Shown: one piece after another, positions 7,002 to 15,011 of the stretch
Layout: each line of letters opens with the position of its first letter
Numbering within the stretch: position 1 is the stretch's first letter
Assembly (NCBI GenBank): GCA_028283245.1
Contig: JAPYNU010000079.1
Span: 1 to 41,810 of the forward strand
Reading direction: 5' to 3'
DNA length: 41,810 nucleotides
From: Candidatus Aldehydirespirator catecholifindens
GTDB taxonomy: Bacteria; Actinomycetota; Acidimicrobiia; Acidimicrobiales; Aldehydirespiratoraceae
Program-made: the position numbers and the translations under genes
Notes under the pieces: generated by a model
The model's database searches: none
What the model saw: the letters and a program-made list of their open reading frames with translations, nothing else
What the model was told of the DNA's origin: nothing

Positions 7002-8176
7002 ATGACTGCCGTCTCTACGAAAGGCTCACCGCGGACTATTCGGTCATAGCCGAGTTCGCTGAGGTCAAGCGTGCGATACTCGCCGTAGCACAACAACTCA
7101 GCGAGCCCGCGTCCCATCGCCGGGGACTGTTGCATTCCATGACCAGAGAAACCATTGAGAAAAAAGAAGTTGCTTAGTTGCGGGTGAGGACCAACAACAG
7201 CGTTGTGATCGAAATAGTTGAAGGCGTAATGCCCAGCCCAGCGGCTGGTGACTTTGATGCGCTCAAAGGCCGGTACTCGGTTAACTAAAACCGGCCAGAC
7301 CTTCTCCTCAAATATGTCGTGATCCATTTCGAAGTCGTCGAACTCCACCGCCATGTCATTATCGGGGCCACATCCAGCCATGTAAGCCCCACCGTCGCTG
7401 CGCACATGCACTCCGCTGGGATCAATCGTCAAAGGCAAACGCTTCTCCAGCGGCTCGGCGGCATCAAAGATCCAGGTGAAACGCTTGCGCGGCTCTACCG
7501 GCAGATCCAAACCGGCCAAAGCCGCTGTTTGGGCGGCTCGCGTCCCGGTTGCGTTGACCAGCGCCGCGCAGGCGATGCGCTCACCTGAGCCTAGATCTAC
7601 CGCGGTCACACGATCTGCGTCGCACTGAATGCCGGTCACCTCATCGCAGCGATATTCCACGCCGTTGTTCCGGGCTTGGCGCCTGACCCAGTCGAATACA
7701 ACGCCCGAATCGAACCAGCCTTCGTCACGCAGATTATGACTGCCACAGACAATGTCTGACACGTTGTAGAACGGATACGCAGTTGCGATCTCTTCAGCGC
7801 TCATGATCACAGTGCCCGCACCGAGTGACTCCTGCACCTTCTGGTTGGCTCGCAGCAGTTCGGCTTTGGCTTCGTCGCCAGCGAGATACATGTATCCAAA
7901 ATGATCAACCGGCACCTCTGGGGTTTCGGGGTCAGACATCCAGTCGCTGAAGCCGCTCACAAACTCGGCCCCGAACTGCGAGATACGGATATTTACTTCG
8001 GTTGAGAACTGCTGACGCATACAGCTATTGGTGCGTGCCGTGGAGCTGTTGAGATACGAAGGGTCGCGCTCTATCACCAGAGCCGAACCATCAAAATCTG
8101 GGTTGCGTGACAAGAAAAAGGCTGCTGAGGATCCCATGACCGCTCCACCTACGATCACCACGTCATAGTGCTTCAT
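6998..8176 (-). CDS. FAD-dependent oxidoreductase of the DAO (sarcosine / D-amino acid oxidase) family
   Basis: 392 residues. N-terminal FAD-binding strand-helix is DVVIVGGAVMGSSAAFFL, a common GGAxxG variant in this family. A Ser-Thr-Asn-rich loop (STARTNSCMRQQFS) where sarcosine-oxidase-type enzymes contact the flavin and the C-terminal NGFSGHGMQQSPAMGRGLAEL follow. It probably oxidises a secondary or D-amino acid (sarcosine- or dimethylglycine-like); the substrate cannot be read off. ATG 8176 is chosen because AAGGA lies 8 bases upstream and the fold begins at MKHYDVVIVGG; the frame is open further upstream into hyuAB. Third gene of the SDR-hyuAB-DAO cassette, 49 bases after hyuAB, overlapping rapZ by 4 bases. 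Confidence 0.88.
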   Translation of the reverse strand: MKHYDVVIVGGAVMGSSAAFFLSRNPDFDGSALVIERDPSYLNSSTARTNSCMRQQFSTEVNIRISQFGAEFVSGFSDWMSDPETPEVPVDHFGYMYLAGDEAKAELLRANQKVQESLGAGTVIMSAEEIATAYPFYNVSDIVCGSHNLRDEGWFDSGVVFDWVRRQARNNGVEYRCDEVTGIQCDADRVTAVDLGSGERIACAALVNATGTRAAQTAALAGLDLPVEPRKRFTWIFDAAEPLEKRLPLTIDPSGVHVRSDGGAYMAGCGPDNDMAVEFDDFEMDHDIFEEKVWPVLVNRVPAFERIKVTSRWAGHYAFNYFDHNAVVGPHPQLSNFFFLNGFSGHGMQQSPAMGRGLAELLCYGEYRTLDLSELGYDRIVRGEPFVETAVI

Positions 8177-8225
8177 CGAAGACATCCTTACGCTTTTGAA
8201 AACTTCGCTAACGGTTACGTAACGC

Positions 8226-11200
8226 TCAAATGGTTTCGGATCGGGCGGGAGGCTGAAACTCGGCGGTGACATATCCCTGAGCGAGATCGTTAGCTGCCGC
8301 TTGCAGATCCCGCAGGTCGGGCGACCCGAAACCGCCACCTCCTGGGAGCTCCAAGATCAGCCGTCGCCCTGCCGGAACGGTCTGCTTGCCTTTCGATCCG
8401 AAACTGGCACCGTCGTCAAGGCGCACCGCACCAGAAGCACCATCTCCTCCCCCGCAGCGGCCTCGGGCCGGATTATTGACCCGGTCGAACATCGCTGAAA
8501 ACTCAAACAGGTACCCATCAGTGGGAGCTATCTCAATGACTTGACCCAGTCCCCCGCGGAACCGGCCTTTGCCGCCGCTGTCGGGGCGGATCTCTTTGCG
8601 CCACACCACGATCGGGCCCACCTGTTCGGTGGCTTCCACGCTCATAGTCCGCACACCCGACGGGAAAGCCGTGGCGGTCAGTCCGTCGCTGCTAGGCCGA
8701 GCACCGGTGCCTCCACTGTTGAACATCAGCAACTCGACCGGCGGGCGCGGATCAGCCGGATCAGCGCTACGGGCACCGGCCTGGAAGTTCCAGAGAGCGC
8801 CTGATCCTTCGGCACCGATCACTTCGGGCAGAGCCTCAGCAAGCGCTCCCAGGCACAGATCGGTCACGAAATGGCCGATCACATGACGCACCGCTACCGG
8901 ATCTGGTTCGGTGGCGTTGAGGATCACCCCGGGCGGCGCGCTCACCGTGAAAGGCAGCAGCGAGGCATAGTTGTTAGGCAGCTCAGGTGCCAAAGCCACC
9001 AGCATCCCGTATGTGAAATAGGCTTGCGCGTAGGTGATCGGCACGTTAATGCCGAACGGACTGACCGGTGACGTGCCCGCAAAGTCGGCGTGCATGCCTT
9101 GTGAGGTGACGGTCACCGCCGCAGCAAGAGTCACCGGATCGCTGTAACCGTCTACATGCATCACATTGCGATAGGTGCCTTGCGGCACTTGAGCGAGAGC
9201 TTCGAGAGTGGCTCGTCGTGTCCGGTCGAACACGAACCCGGCCAGTTCTTCGAGGTTGTAAAGGCCGAACTCAGTGAGCATTTCAAGCAGACGCTGACGG
9301 CCGGTTTCGTTTGATGCGGCTAAGCCGTGAATATCGCCGATCACTTGATCGGGTTCTCGCACATTGCAGCGCAGCACTTTCACAAGGTCGCGGTTGAGAC
9401 GGCCCCGATCAGCCCAGCGCATGATCGGAATGCGAATGCCCTCCTCATAAAGCTCACGCGCGTCGGGCCCGAAGCCGCGCCCACCGATATCAACCACATG
9501 AGCAGTAGATGCAAAGAACCCGATGAGCTGGCCTGCTTCGCTGAACACTGGCGTGGTGACGGTGATGTCATGCAGATGGCCGGTGCCTTTCCACGGGTCG
9601 TTAGTGAGATAAACATCGCCTGGATGCATGGCGTCAATGCCGATCTCGGTGATGAAATGCCCCACAGATGCTGCCATGGTGTTGACATGTCCAGGTGTTC
9701 CGGTCACCGCTTGAGCGATCAGACGTCCTTGGCGATCAAAAACCCCGGCCGAAAGGTCACCCGCTTCACGCACAGAAGTCGAAAAAGCGGTCCGCACTAG
9801 GGTCAGCGCTTGCTCTTCGACCACCGATATCAGCCTGTTCCACATGATCTGCATGGGAACCTCAAGCTGGTTTGATGTTTGCTTCGATGCCTGCGAAGAC
9901 TGCGCTGGCTGCAGCTGCGAATGCATCGACTGCTGTGGCGACCGGGCTGCGCTGGTGTGATTGGCAGTGATCCGCAGCGTCAGATCGGGCTGCACCACGG
10001 CAGTGTGCTGTGAGCTAATCACAGTGGTGGTCTGATCTTCGGTGACAAGGGCCGGGCCTGCGATTGTGTCTCCAGCTTCCAGCGTTGAACGTTCGAACAC
10101 TCGAGCCGCAACGCTCGCAGAACTGGGCGGGTCATAGACCAGACGGCTACCCAAAGCTTGCGGTAGCTGTGTTGCGGCCTGACTCGCTGCTAGCTGCTGC
10201 ACCGGCTGCGGACTGCGACGCTTTGATGATGTCCGCACCGACCAACTCACCGCTTCGATCGCTAAACCTTCGATGGCACGACCGAAGAACGCCTCGTAAG
10301 ACTTCACGAAAGTTGTGATCAGCTCTTGGGCAGCTATCTCGTCGAAGTCGCCGTGAGGCAGCGTCACCGGTATCTCCCAGCCCTGACCGCGATAACGCAT
10401 CAACACTTCGCGTTCAACCTCAAACCCATCCCCGGCTCTAGACCCAAGGTCAAGCCCAACCTCAAGTTGACCCTTAGATCCTGTTTCAGATGCTTTTTCG
10501 CTGTCTGCTTTTCGGCTGACACTCATCTGCACGAACTCGTGAGCCTCGGCTTGCAGTTCCGCTAGCACACCTCGGACACCGTCGGAATCAAAACTCTCCG
10601 AATTGGTGTAGAAGCTGCGGGTCGCTTCATATGAGAACGGCGCAATCAGGAACCCGACTGCTGAGCCGACCCCTGCGGCTACCGGCACGAGCAACTCATC
10701 AATGCCCAACTTGTCGATCAGGCGGCAGGCATGAAGCGGCGCAGCACCGCCGAAAGCCACCATCGAATAACCGGCGAGGTCTTTACCGCTCTCCACTGCA
10801 TGAGTGCGCGCTGCGTTGGCCATGTTCTCATCAACCACCTCGGCCACACCCACCGCAGCTTCACTGTCGTCAAGGCCGAGGGGTGCGCCGACGCTGTCAA
10901 GCAAGGCAGTGGCTGCTTTAGATGGCGACAGCGACACGTCAGGCGCGCGGAACGTGTCGGGGTGCAACCGTCCGAGATGCAGATCTGCGTCGGTGACGGT
11001 TGCCGCAGACCCGCCGAGGTCATAGCAGGCTGGCCCCGGCTCGGCACCTGCGCTCTGTGGACCCACCCGTATCTGGCCGAGCTTGTCAACAGTTGCTACC
11101 GATCCGCCGCCAGCACCAATTTCGATCATCTCAATGCACGGCACCGAGATTGGTGTGCCACTGCCTTTCTTGAAGCGAGCGGTTCGTGCCGTCTCGAAAG

Positions 11201-12137
11201 TCTTTGAGGTGCGAGGCGTGCTGTCTTCTATGAGAGCGATCTTGGCAGTGGTGCCACCCATGTCGTAGGAGATGATCCGCTCACGGCGATGCATTTGAGC
11301 CAGATGAGCTGCGAAGATCACGCCGCCAGCAGGCCCCGACTCAATCAAACGCACTGGATAAGCGGTCGCGGTTTCGCTGCTGATCAAGCCACCACCAGAA
11401 TGCACCAGCAATAGCGGGCAGCGCGCCCCTAGGCCGTGAAGTTGCGTTTCGAGGCGGCGCAAATAAGAAGAAATCTGAGGCTGCACGTAGGCGTTGACAC
11501 AAACCGTGCTGAACCGTTCGAACTCGCGCATCAAAGGCGAGACTTCGCAGCTCAAAGACACTGCAAGCTCTGGTGCTTCCTGCAGCAGCAACTCACGGAA
11601 ACGGTGTTCGTGAACGCTGTTTCGGTAGCTGTGTATAAAACCGACCGCCACCGACTCGTAACCGCCTTCCAATATGAGCGCAATCACCCGTCGAGCAGCA
11701 AGCTCATCGAACTCGAGCAGCACCTCACCATGCGCGCTGACGCGTTCGGGCACCACGAAACGGTCTTTGCGTTCGATGAGCGGCGCAGGCAACACGATGT
11801 TGAGGTCGTATTGCTCGAAACGGCTTTCGGTGCGTGTCTCAATCACGTCACGGAATCCGGCGGTGGTGACCAGCGCTGTGCGAGCGCCGCTACGCTCAAT
11901 CACAGCATTGGTGGCGAGGGTGGTTCCGTGGATGATCTGGGAGACTTCGCTAATGTCGGCAGCGGCGCGTTCGACCACCTCGGCCACGCCTTTGAGGATT
12001 GCTTCTTCGGGGCGCTCTCTTGTGGTGAGAACTTTGGTGGTGACGAACGCTGATTCACCACGCTGCAAAGCCACATCGGTGAATGTGCCGCCCACATCCA
12101 CTCCGATGCGAACCTCTTGTGGTGCTACGGCAGGCAT
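8226..12137 (-). CDS. Fused HyuA-HyuB hydantoinase/oxoprolinase-family protein
   Basis: 1303 residues in one chain. Residues 1 to about 720 are HyuA: nucleotide site RIGVDVGGTFTDVAL, IIHGTTLATNAVIER, ISYDMGGTTAKIAL, IGAGGGSVATVD and AGAEPGPACYDLGG. A Ser/Gln-rich linker of about 40 residues follows, then HyuB from about residue 762 (MQIMWNRLISVVEEQALTL) with GTPGHVNTM, YLTNDPWKGTGHLHD, GRGFGPDARELYEEG and a closing ELPGGGGFG. DVGGTFTD rather than DRGGTFTD points to the N-methylhydantoinase / acetone-carboxylase-like side of the family rather than 5-oxoprolinase. Members hydrolyse cyclic amides or carboxylate ketones with ATP; the exact substrate is unknown. The start at ATG 12137 has AGGA 8 bases upstream. 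An internal GAGG lies 5 bases before ATG 9854, at the HyuB start. SDR lies upstream, a DAO flavoprotein downstream. Confidence 0.92.
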   Translation of the reverse strand: MPAVAPQEVRIGVDVGGTFTDVALQRGESAFVTTKVLTTRERPEEAILKGVAEVVERAAADISEVSQIIHGTTLATNAVIERSGARTALVTTAGFRDVIETRTESRFEQYDLNIVLPAPLIERKDRFVVPERVSAHGEVLLEFDELAARRVIALILEGGYESVAVGFIHSYRNSVHEHRFRELLLQEAPELAVSLSCEVSPLMREFERFSTVCVNAYVQPQISSYLRRLETQLHGLGARCPLLLVHSGGGLISSETATAYPVRLIESGPAGGVIFAAHLAQMHRRERIISYDMGGTTAKIALIEDSTPRTSKTFETARTARFKKGSGTPISVPCIEMIEIGAGGGSVATVDKLGQIRVGPQSAGAEPGPACYDLGGSAATVTDADLHLGRLHPDTFRAPDVSLSPSKAATALLDSVGAPLGLDDSEAAVGVAEVVDENMANAARTHAVESGKDLAGYSMVAFGGAAPLHACRLIDKLGIDELLVPVAAGVGSAVGFLIAPFSYEATRSFYTNSESFDSDGVRGVLAELQAEAHEFVQMSVSRKADSEKASETGSKGQLEVGLDLGSRAGDGFEVEREVLMRYRGQGWEIPVTLPHGDFDEIAAQELITTFVKSYEAFFGRAIEGLAIEAVSWSVRTSSKRRSPQPVQQLAASQAATQLPQALGSRLVYDPPSSASVAARVFERSTLEAGDTIAGPALVTEDQTTTVISSQHTAVVQPDLTLRITANHTSAARSPQQSMHSQLQPAQSSQASKQTSNQLEVPMQIMWNRLISVVEEQALTLVRTAFSTSVREAGDLSAGVFDRQGRLIAQAVTGTPGHVNTMAASVGHFITEIGIDAMHPGDVYLTNDPWKGTGHLHDITVTTPVFSEAGQLIGFFASTAHVVDIGGRGFGPDARELYEEGIRIPIMRWADRGRLNRDLVKVLRCNVREPDQVIGDIHGLAASNETGRQRLLEMLTEFGLYNLEELAGFVFDRTRRATLEALAQVPQGTYRNVMHVDGYSDPVTLAAAVTVTSQGMHADFAGTSPVSPFGINVPITYAQAYFTYGMLVALAPELPNNYASLLPFTVSAPPGVILNATEPDPVAVRHVIGHFVTDLCLGALAEALPEVIGAEGSGALWNFQAGARSADPADPRPPVELLMFNSGGTGARPSSDGLTATAFPSGVRTMSVEATEQVGPIVVWRKEIRPDSGGKGRFRGGLGQVIEIAPTDGYLFEFSAMFDRVNNPARGRCGGGDGASGAVRLDDGASFGSKGKQTVPAGRRLILELPGGGGFGSPDLRDLQAAANDLAQGYVTAEFQPPARSETI

Positions 12138-12162
12138 CCTGTCCATCCTGTCGGCGCGCTCT

Positions 12163-12966
12163 CTAGAGGTCTTCCACAGCTGGGAAACTGTCAACCGACA
12201 CGATGTCAACGGTGGCTGAGCGTTGCTGAGCCAGCATCCCGCCATCAACACGAATCACCGAACCGGTGATATAGGCGGCATCATCTGAAGCCAAGAACAG
12301 CGCTGCGCCGGTCATGTCCAAAGGCTCACCGACCCGCCCGAGCGGCACATTGTCACCTCGCAGGGTTCGCTCCTCAAGCGACAATCCGCTGGTGTCAATA
12401 GCACCAGGCACTAGGGCATTGACCCGGATGTTGTATGGCCCTAGGTCAAGGGCCATCGCCCGGGTGAGCGCTTCAATGCCTCCCTTGGTGGCATCGTAAG
12501 CGGTGAAGCAACGGTGGGCTCGGGTGGCTCCACCAGAGCTCATGTTGATGATGCTGCCGCCGCCTTGTTTGGCCATGATGCGGGCCACCCGGTGCGAGGT
12601 CAGGAAATGACCGGTCAGGTTGACATCAACGATGCGCCGCCACCAGGCTTCGTCGGCATCAAAGAAGTGCAGCATCGGGCTGACAATCCCGGCGTTGTTG
12701 ACCAGCACGTCAATACGACCGTGGAGGTCTGTGACCGTATCGATCATGGTGGCGACCTGAGCGCTGTCGGACACGTCCGCGGGGACTGCTGCGGCGCTGC
12801 CCCCGGCATCGCTGATGGACGCAGCACTGGCGGACGCAGCGTCGCTGTCGAGATCATTGACCGCAACTGCTGCACTGGCCTCAGCAAACCGTCTGGCTAT
12901 GGCCTGCCCGATGCCCCGGCCAGCACCGGTTACTAGGACAATCTTGCCTGCAAGGGATTCATGCAC
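12163..12966 (-). CDS. Short-chain dehydrogenase/reductase
   Basis: 267 residues, classical SDR. The cofactor loop is VTGAGRGIG at residues 13-21, NNAG near 92, the active-site Ser lies in INMSSGG, and the YDATK motif supplies catalytic Tyr and Lys. PGAID follows, and the family end YITGSVIRVDGGM is trailed by 20 extra residues. It probably oxidises or reduces an alcohol/ketone with NAD(P)H; an Asp after the second strand (VNDLDSD) favours NAD(H). GGAGGT lies 10 bases before the ATG. First gene of a three-gene set with hyuAB (25 bases downstream) and the DAO flavoprotein, so it likely acts on the same substrate series. Confidence 0.92.
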   Translation of the reverse strand: MHESLAGKIVLVTGAGRGIGQAIARRFAEASAAVAVNDLDSDAASASAASISDAGGSAAAVPADVSDSAQVATMIDTVTDLHGRIDVLVNNAGIVSPMLHFFDADEAWWRRIVDVNLTGHFLTSHRVARIMAKQGGGSIINMSSGGATRAHRCFTAYDATKGGIEALTRAMALDLGPYNIRVNALVPGAIDTSGLSLEERTLRGDNVPLGRVGEPLDMTGAALFLASDDAAYITGSVIRVDGGMLAQQRSATVDIVSVDSFPAVEDL

Positions 12967-12981
12967 TGCGCTACCTCCAGA

Positions 12982-13089
12982 TCATCGCACCGCACCAGAG
13001 TCTACGAAACCGGTGTCCAGGTTGAGCAACTGCTCAACAGCATCCGTTCTGGGGTCGCCAGGATTGAGGTTGCCGGACTGGCCGATCAT
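12982..13089 (-). CDS. Possible 35-residue ORF or gene remnant before the SDR
   Basis: ATG 13089 to TGA 12982, ending 15 bases before the SDR ATG with the SDR ribosome binding site in between, as in an operon. The product (MIGQSGNLNPGDPRTDAVEQ at the start, then a Leu/Asp-rich stretch) looks protein-like, but an in-frame TAG blocks the frame about 20 bases further upstream. It may be the tail of a lost gene or chance. The stretch also contains the palindrome at 13021-13038, so a regulatory reading competes. Confidence 0.25.
   Translation of the reverse strand: MIGQSGNLNPGDPRTDAVEQLLNLDTGFVDSGAVR
12999..13029 (-). promoter_or_regulatory. Candidate promoter of the SDR-hyuAB-DAO cassette
   Basis: On the minus strand TTGCTC (13029-13024) and TAGACT (13004-12999) are 19 bases apart, about 33 bases before the SDR ATG. 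The -35 lies inside the palindrome at 13021-13038. Confidence 0.35.
13021..13038. promoter_or_regulatory. Palindromic operator candidate
   Basis: GTTGAGCA-AC-TGCTCAAC: perfect 8-bp inverted repeat with a 2-base centre, overlapping the candidate -35 of the SDR gene. This is the layout of a site for a dimeric repressor; no regulator gene is adjacent. Confidence 0.45.
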
Positions 13090-13137
13090 GTAGCATCCAC
13101 CGGTGGAGTCCGCCCGCTAAAGCCCCCCACCTGACAG

Positions 13138-14835
13138 CTAACTCCCAGCCGATTCTGCGGCGATTTCTCTGACATCTTTCAGGGTCAAGCCATGGTTGGG
13201 ATCAGCCAGCGGGCCCGAAACTGCTGTGCCTATCCGGCCATCCTCCAAAAGAGGCGCAACACCACCTTGCGTAGAAAACACATAATGCCCTGGAAAAAAA
13301 TAGGGTGGATCACTGTGTCTAGAATCAGTAGCGTATACAAGATAGCGCTGTTCGTTAGGGCGTAAGATGGCAGCAACTCCAGGCTCAATCACTTCCCACG
13401 AAGGCTCAAAAACTCGGTATGTGAAATAGCTACGGAGATTTGAGATAAGCGACTGGATAATCAGTGTCGCATGGTTCTGTTCTGGCTGAAGTCGTCCAAC
13501 AATGACTTCTTCAATCTCAAAGATGACTCCATCGTAGATATCTACCCTTAGTGGATAGCTCATTCTGGGACTACCTAATCCAGGATCAGGATGGGGATAC
13601 ATTGTAGGAGATTCTCTTAACCTATTCTCATATCCTGTGATTTTGCCTACAAATACAAGATCTGATAAATTCGATAGTGCCTCAAGAGTATCAGCTTCTT
13701 GGTATCGGGTATCCAGAGTAGCTACTAAGGCTGTTGAGGGGTAAGGAGTATATGCTTTATCAATATCTAGATCAATTGAAGCTGGATCTGAGTAAATCAA
13801 GTTTAAGTTTGGGCTGTTATTTTTGGGGGCATCCACTGATACGATACCATCTAACGGCTCAATATTGCGTATACCTTTTAAGGTTAAGTATTTCGAAGCT
13901 TCACACTCCTCATGTATCGCTAGTGTTTCCCGCGGTGAAGGATCGTAATATTCTGTCGCCCAGACCAGTGCATAGGTATTCTCAATAACAGGGTCATCAT
14001 CATCAATAGCTATCGTGTTTGCTGAAGGATCATAGCGTAAGAGATTTAGTGGAATTCTTAGAGCCGCCCTGTAGAGTGCGGAACCTACAATTGAAGGGTC
14101 TTCGAGTGATTGTGAAATTAAACCCTCATAGAGATAGATGCAAGGAGGATCAATACGAATTGTGCCTTCATATGAGTCAGCTATCGAATCATTACCCCAA
14201 CCAGCATAATAACCATTAAATTGAGTATCAGTCTTTATTTGAACTGCATTACTCAGCGGCTCTAGATTCTCGACTGTTTCTACATTTAAATATTGAACAG
14301 CTCTGCACTCTGGATAAATTTCTAATTTCGCCTGTTCTGAGTAATCACGATATATTGTAGCCCAAACTCGTAAATAACTGCCATCGCTAACCGGATCCTC
14401 ATTATTCACAGTCAACAAATTTGCTGACGAATCATAATGCGATAGATTGATCGGCATCCTTAGAGTTGCCCTATACCACGCAGACTCTGCAAATGAAGAG
14501 TCTGAGAGTGTTTCTTGAGTCAGTGCTCGATAGAGGAAAATACAAGGAGGATCAATACGAATCACGCCGTCATACGGCTCAGCAGATAAGTCTTTTGTAC
14601 CTTATGGAGCATAATACTCATCAAATTGAGGAATTGCCTCTGTTGCTATATCGAATTGAATCGTCTCATTTTCAATATAATATGCAAGTTGAGATGTTTT
14701 TATAGACTCACCTGAGAAACTGGCCTGTGTGTTATCGCCTGCACATGCACAACTCGCTAACATCACCAATGTCAAAACGCAAACAAGAACACTAGTATCT
14801 TGAAAACTAAGCTTCTGACACCTGCACCATCTCAC
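13138..14835 (-). pseudogene. Repeat-containing secreted lipoprotein interrupted by one in-frame TAA
   Basis: The frame runs from GTG 14835 (AGGTGA 7 bases upstream) to 13138, 565 sense positions, with a single TAA at 14602-14604. The N-terminus is a lipoprotein signal: hydrophobic VLVCVLTLVMLA then lipobox LASC with Cys29. The mature part contains two homologous modules of about 130 residues, each with YY-A, IRIDPPCI-LY, ALYRA-LR-P-NL, YDPSAN, VWAT-Y and NIEPL/NLEPL elements. The stop falls in the first module exactly where the second has Trp (AP*G against AGWG). A C-terminal domain follows (LVFVGKITGYE, IFEIEEVIVGRL, RYLVYATDS), resembling small beta-rich domains of unknown-function actinobacterial exported proteins. 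The gene is visibly more AT-rich than its neighbours, which suggests transfer. It could be a decayed gene, a recent nonsense mutation or a sequencing error; the frame is otherwise intact. Function unknown. Confidence 0.8.
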
Positions 14836-15011
14836 AATGCGATCACCTAACCTTGCTTACGATAGAGCCAACCGAGTTGAATCGTCTGACAGTGCCAGCC
14901 TCTCATACATCTCAGCGGACTGTCAAGGACAATCTTGGCCAAATCTAGATAGCCCTCGGCCACCTATCGACAGAACACGAACAAACAGCGGCAGCAGGTA
15001 CCTGAGAGCGG

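Noticed and set aside
11436..12053. 205-codon plus-strand frame inside hyuAB
   Set aside because: Antisense to the conserved HyuA N-terminus; no ribosome binding site or recognisable product.
8226..12137. Naming the fused protein 5-oxoprolinase
   Set aside because: The nucleotide motif is DVGGTFTD rather than the DRGGTFTD typical of 5-oxoprolinases, so the specific name is not supported.
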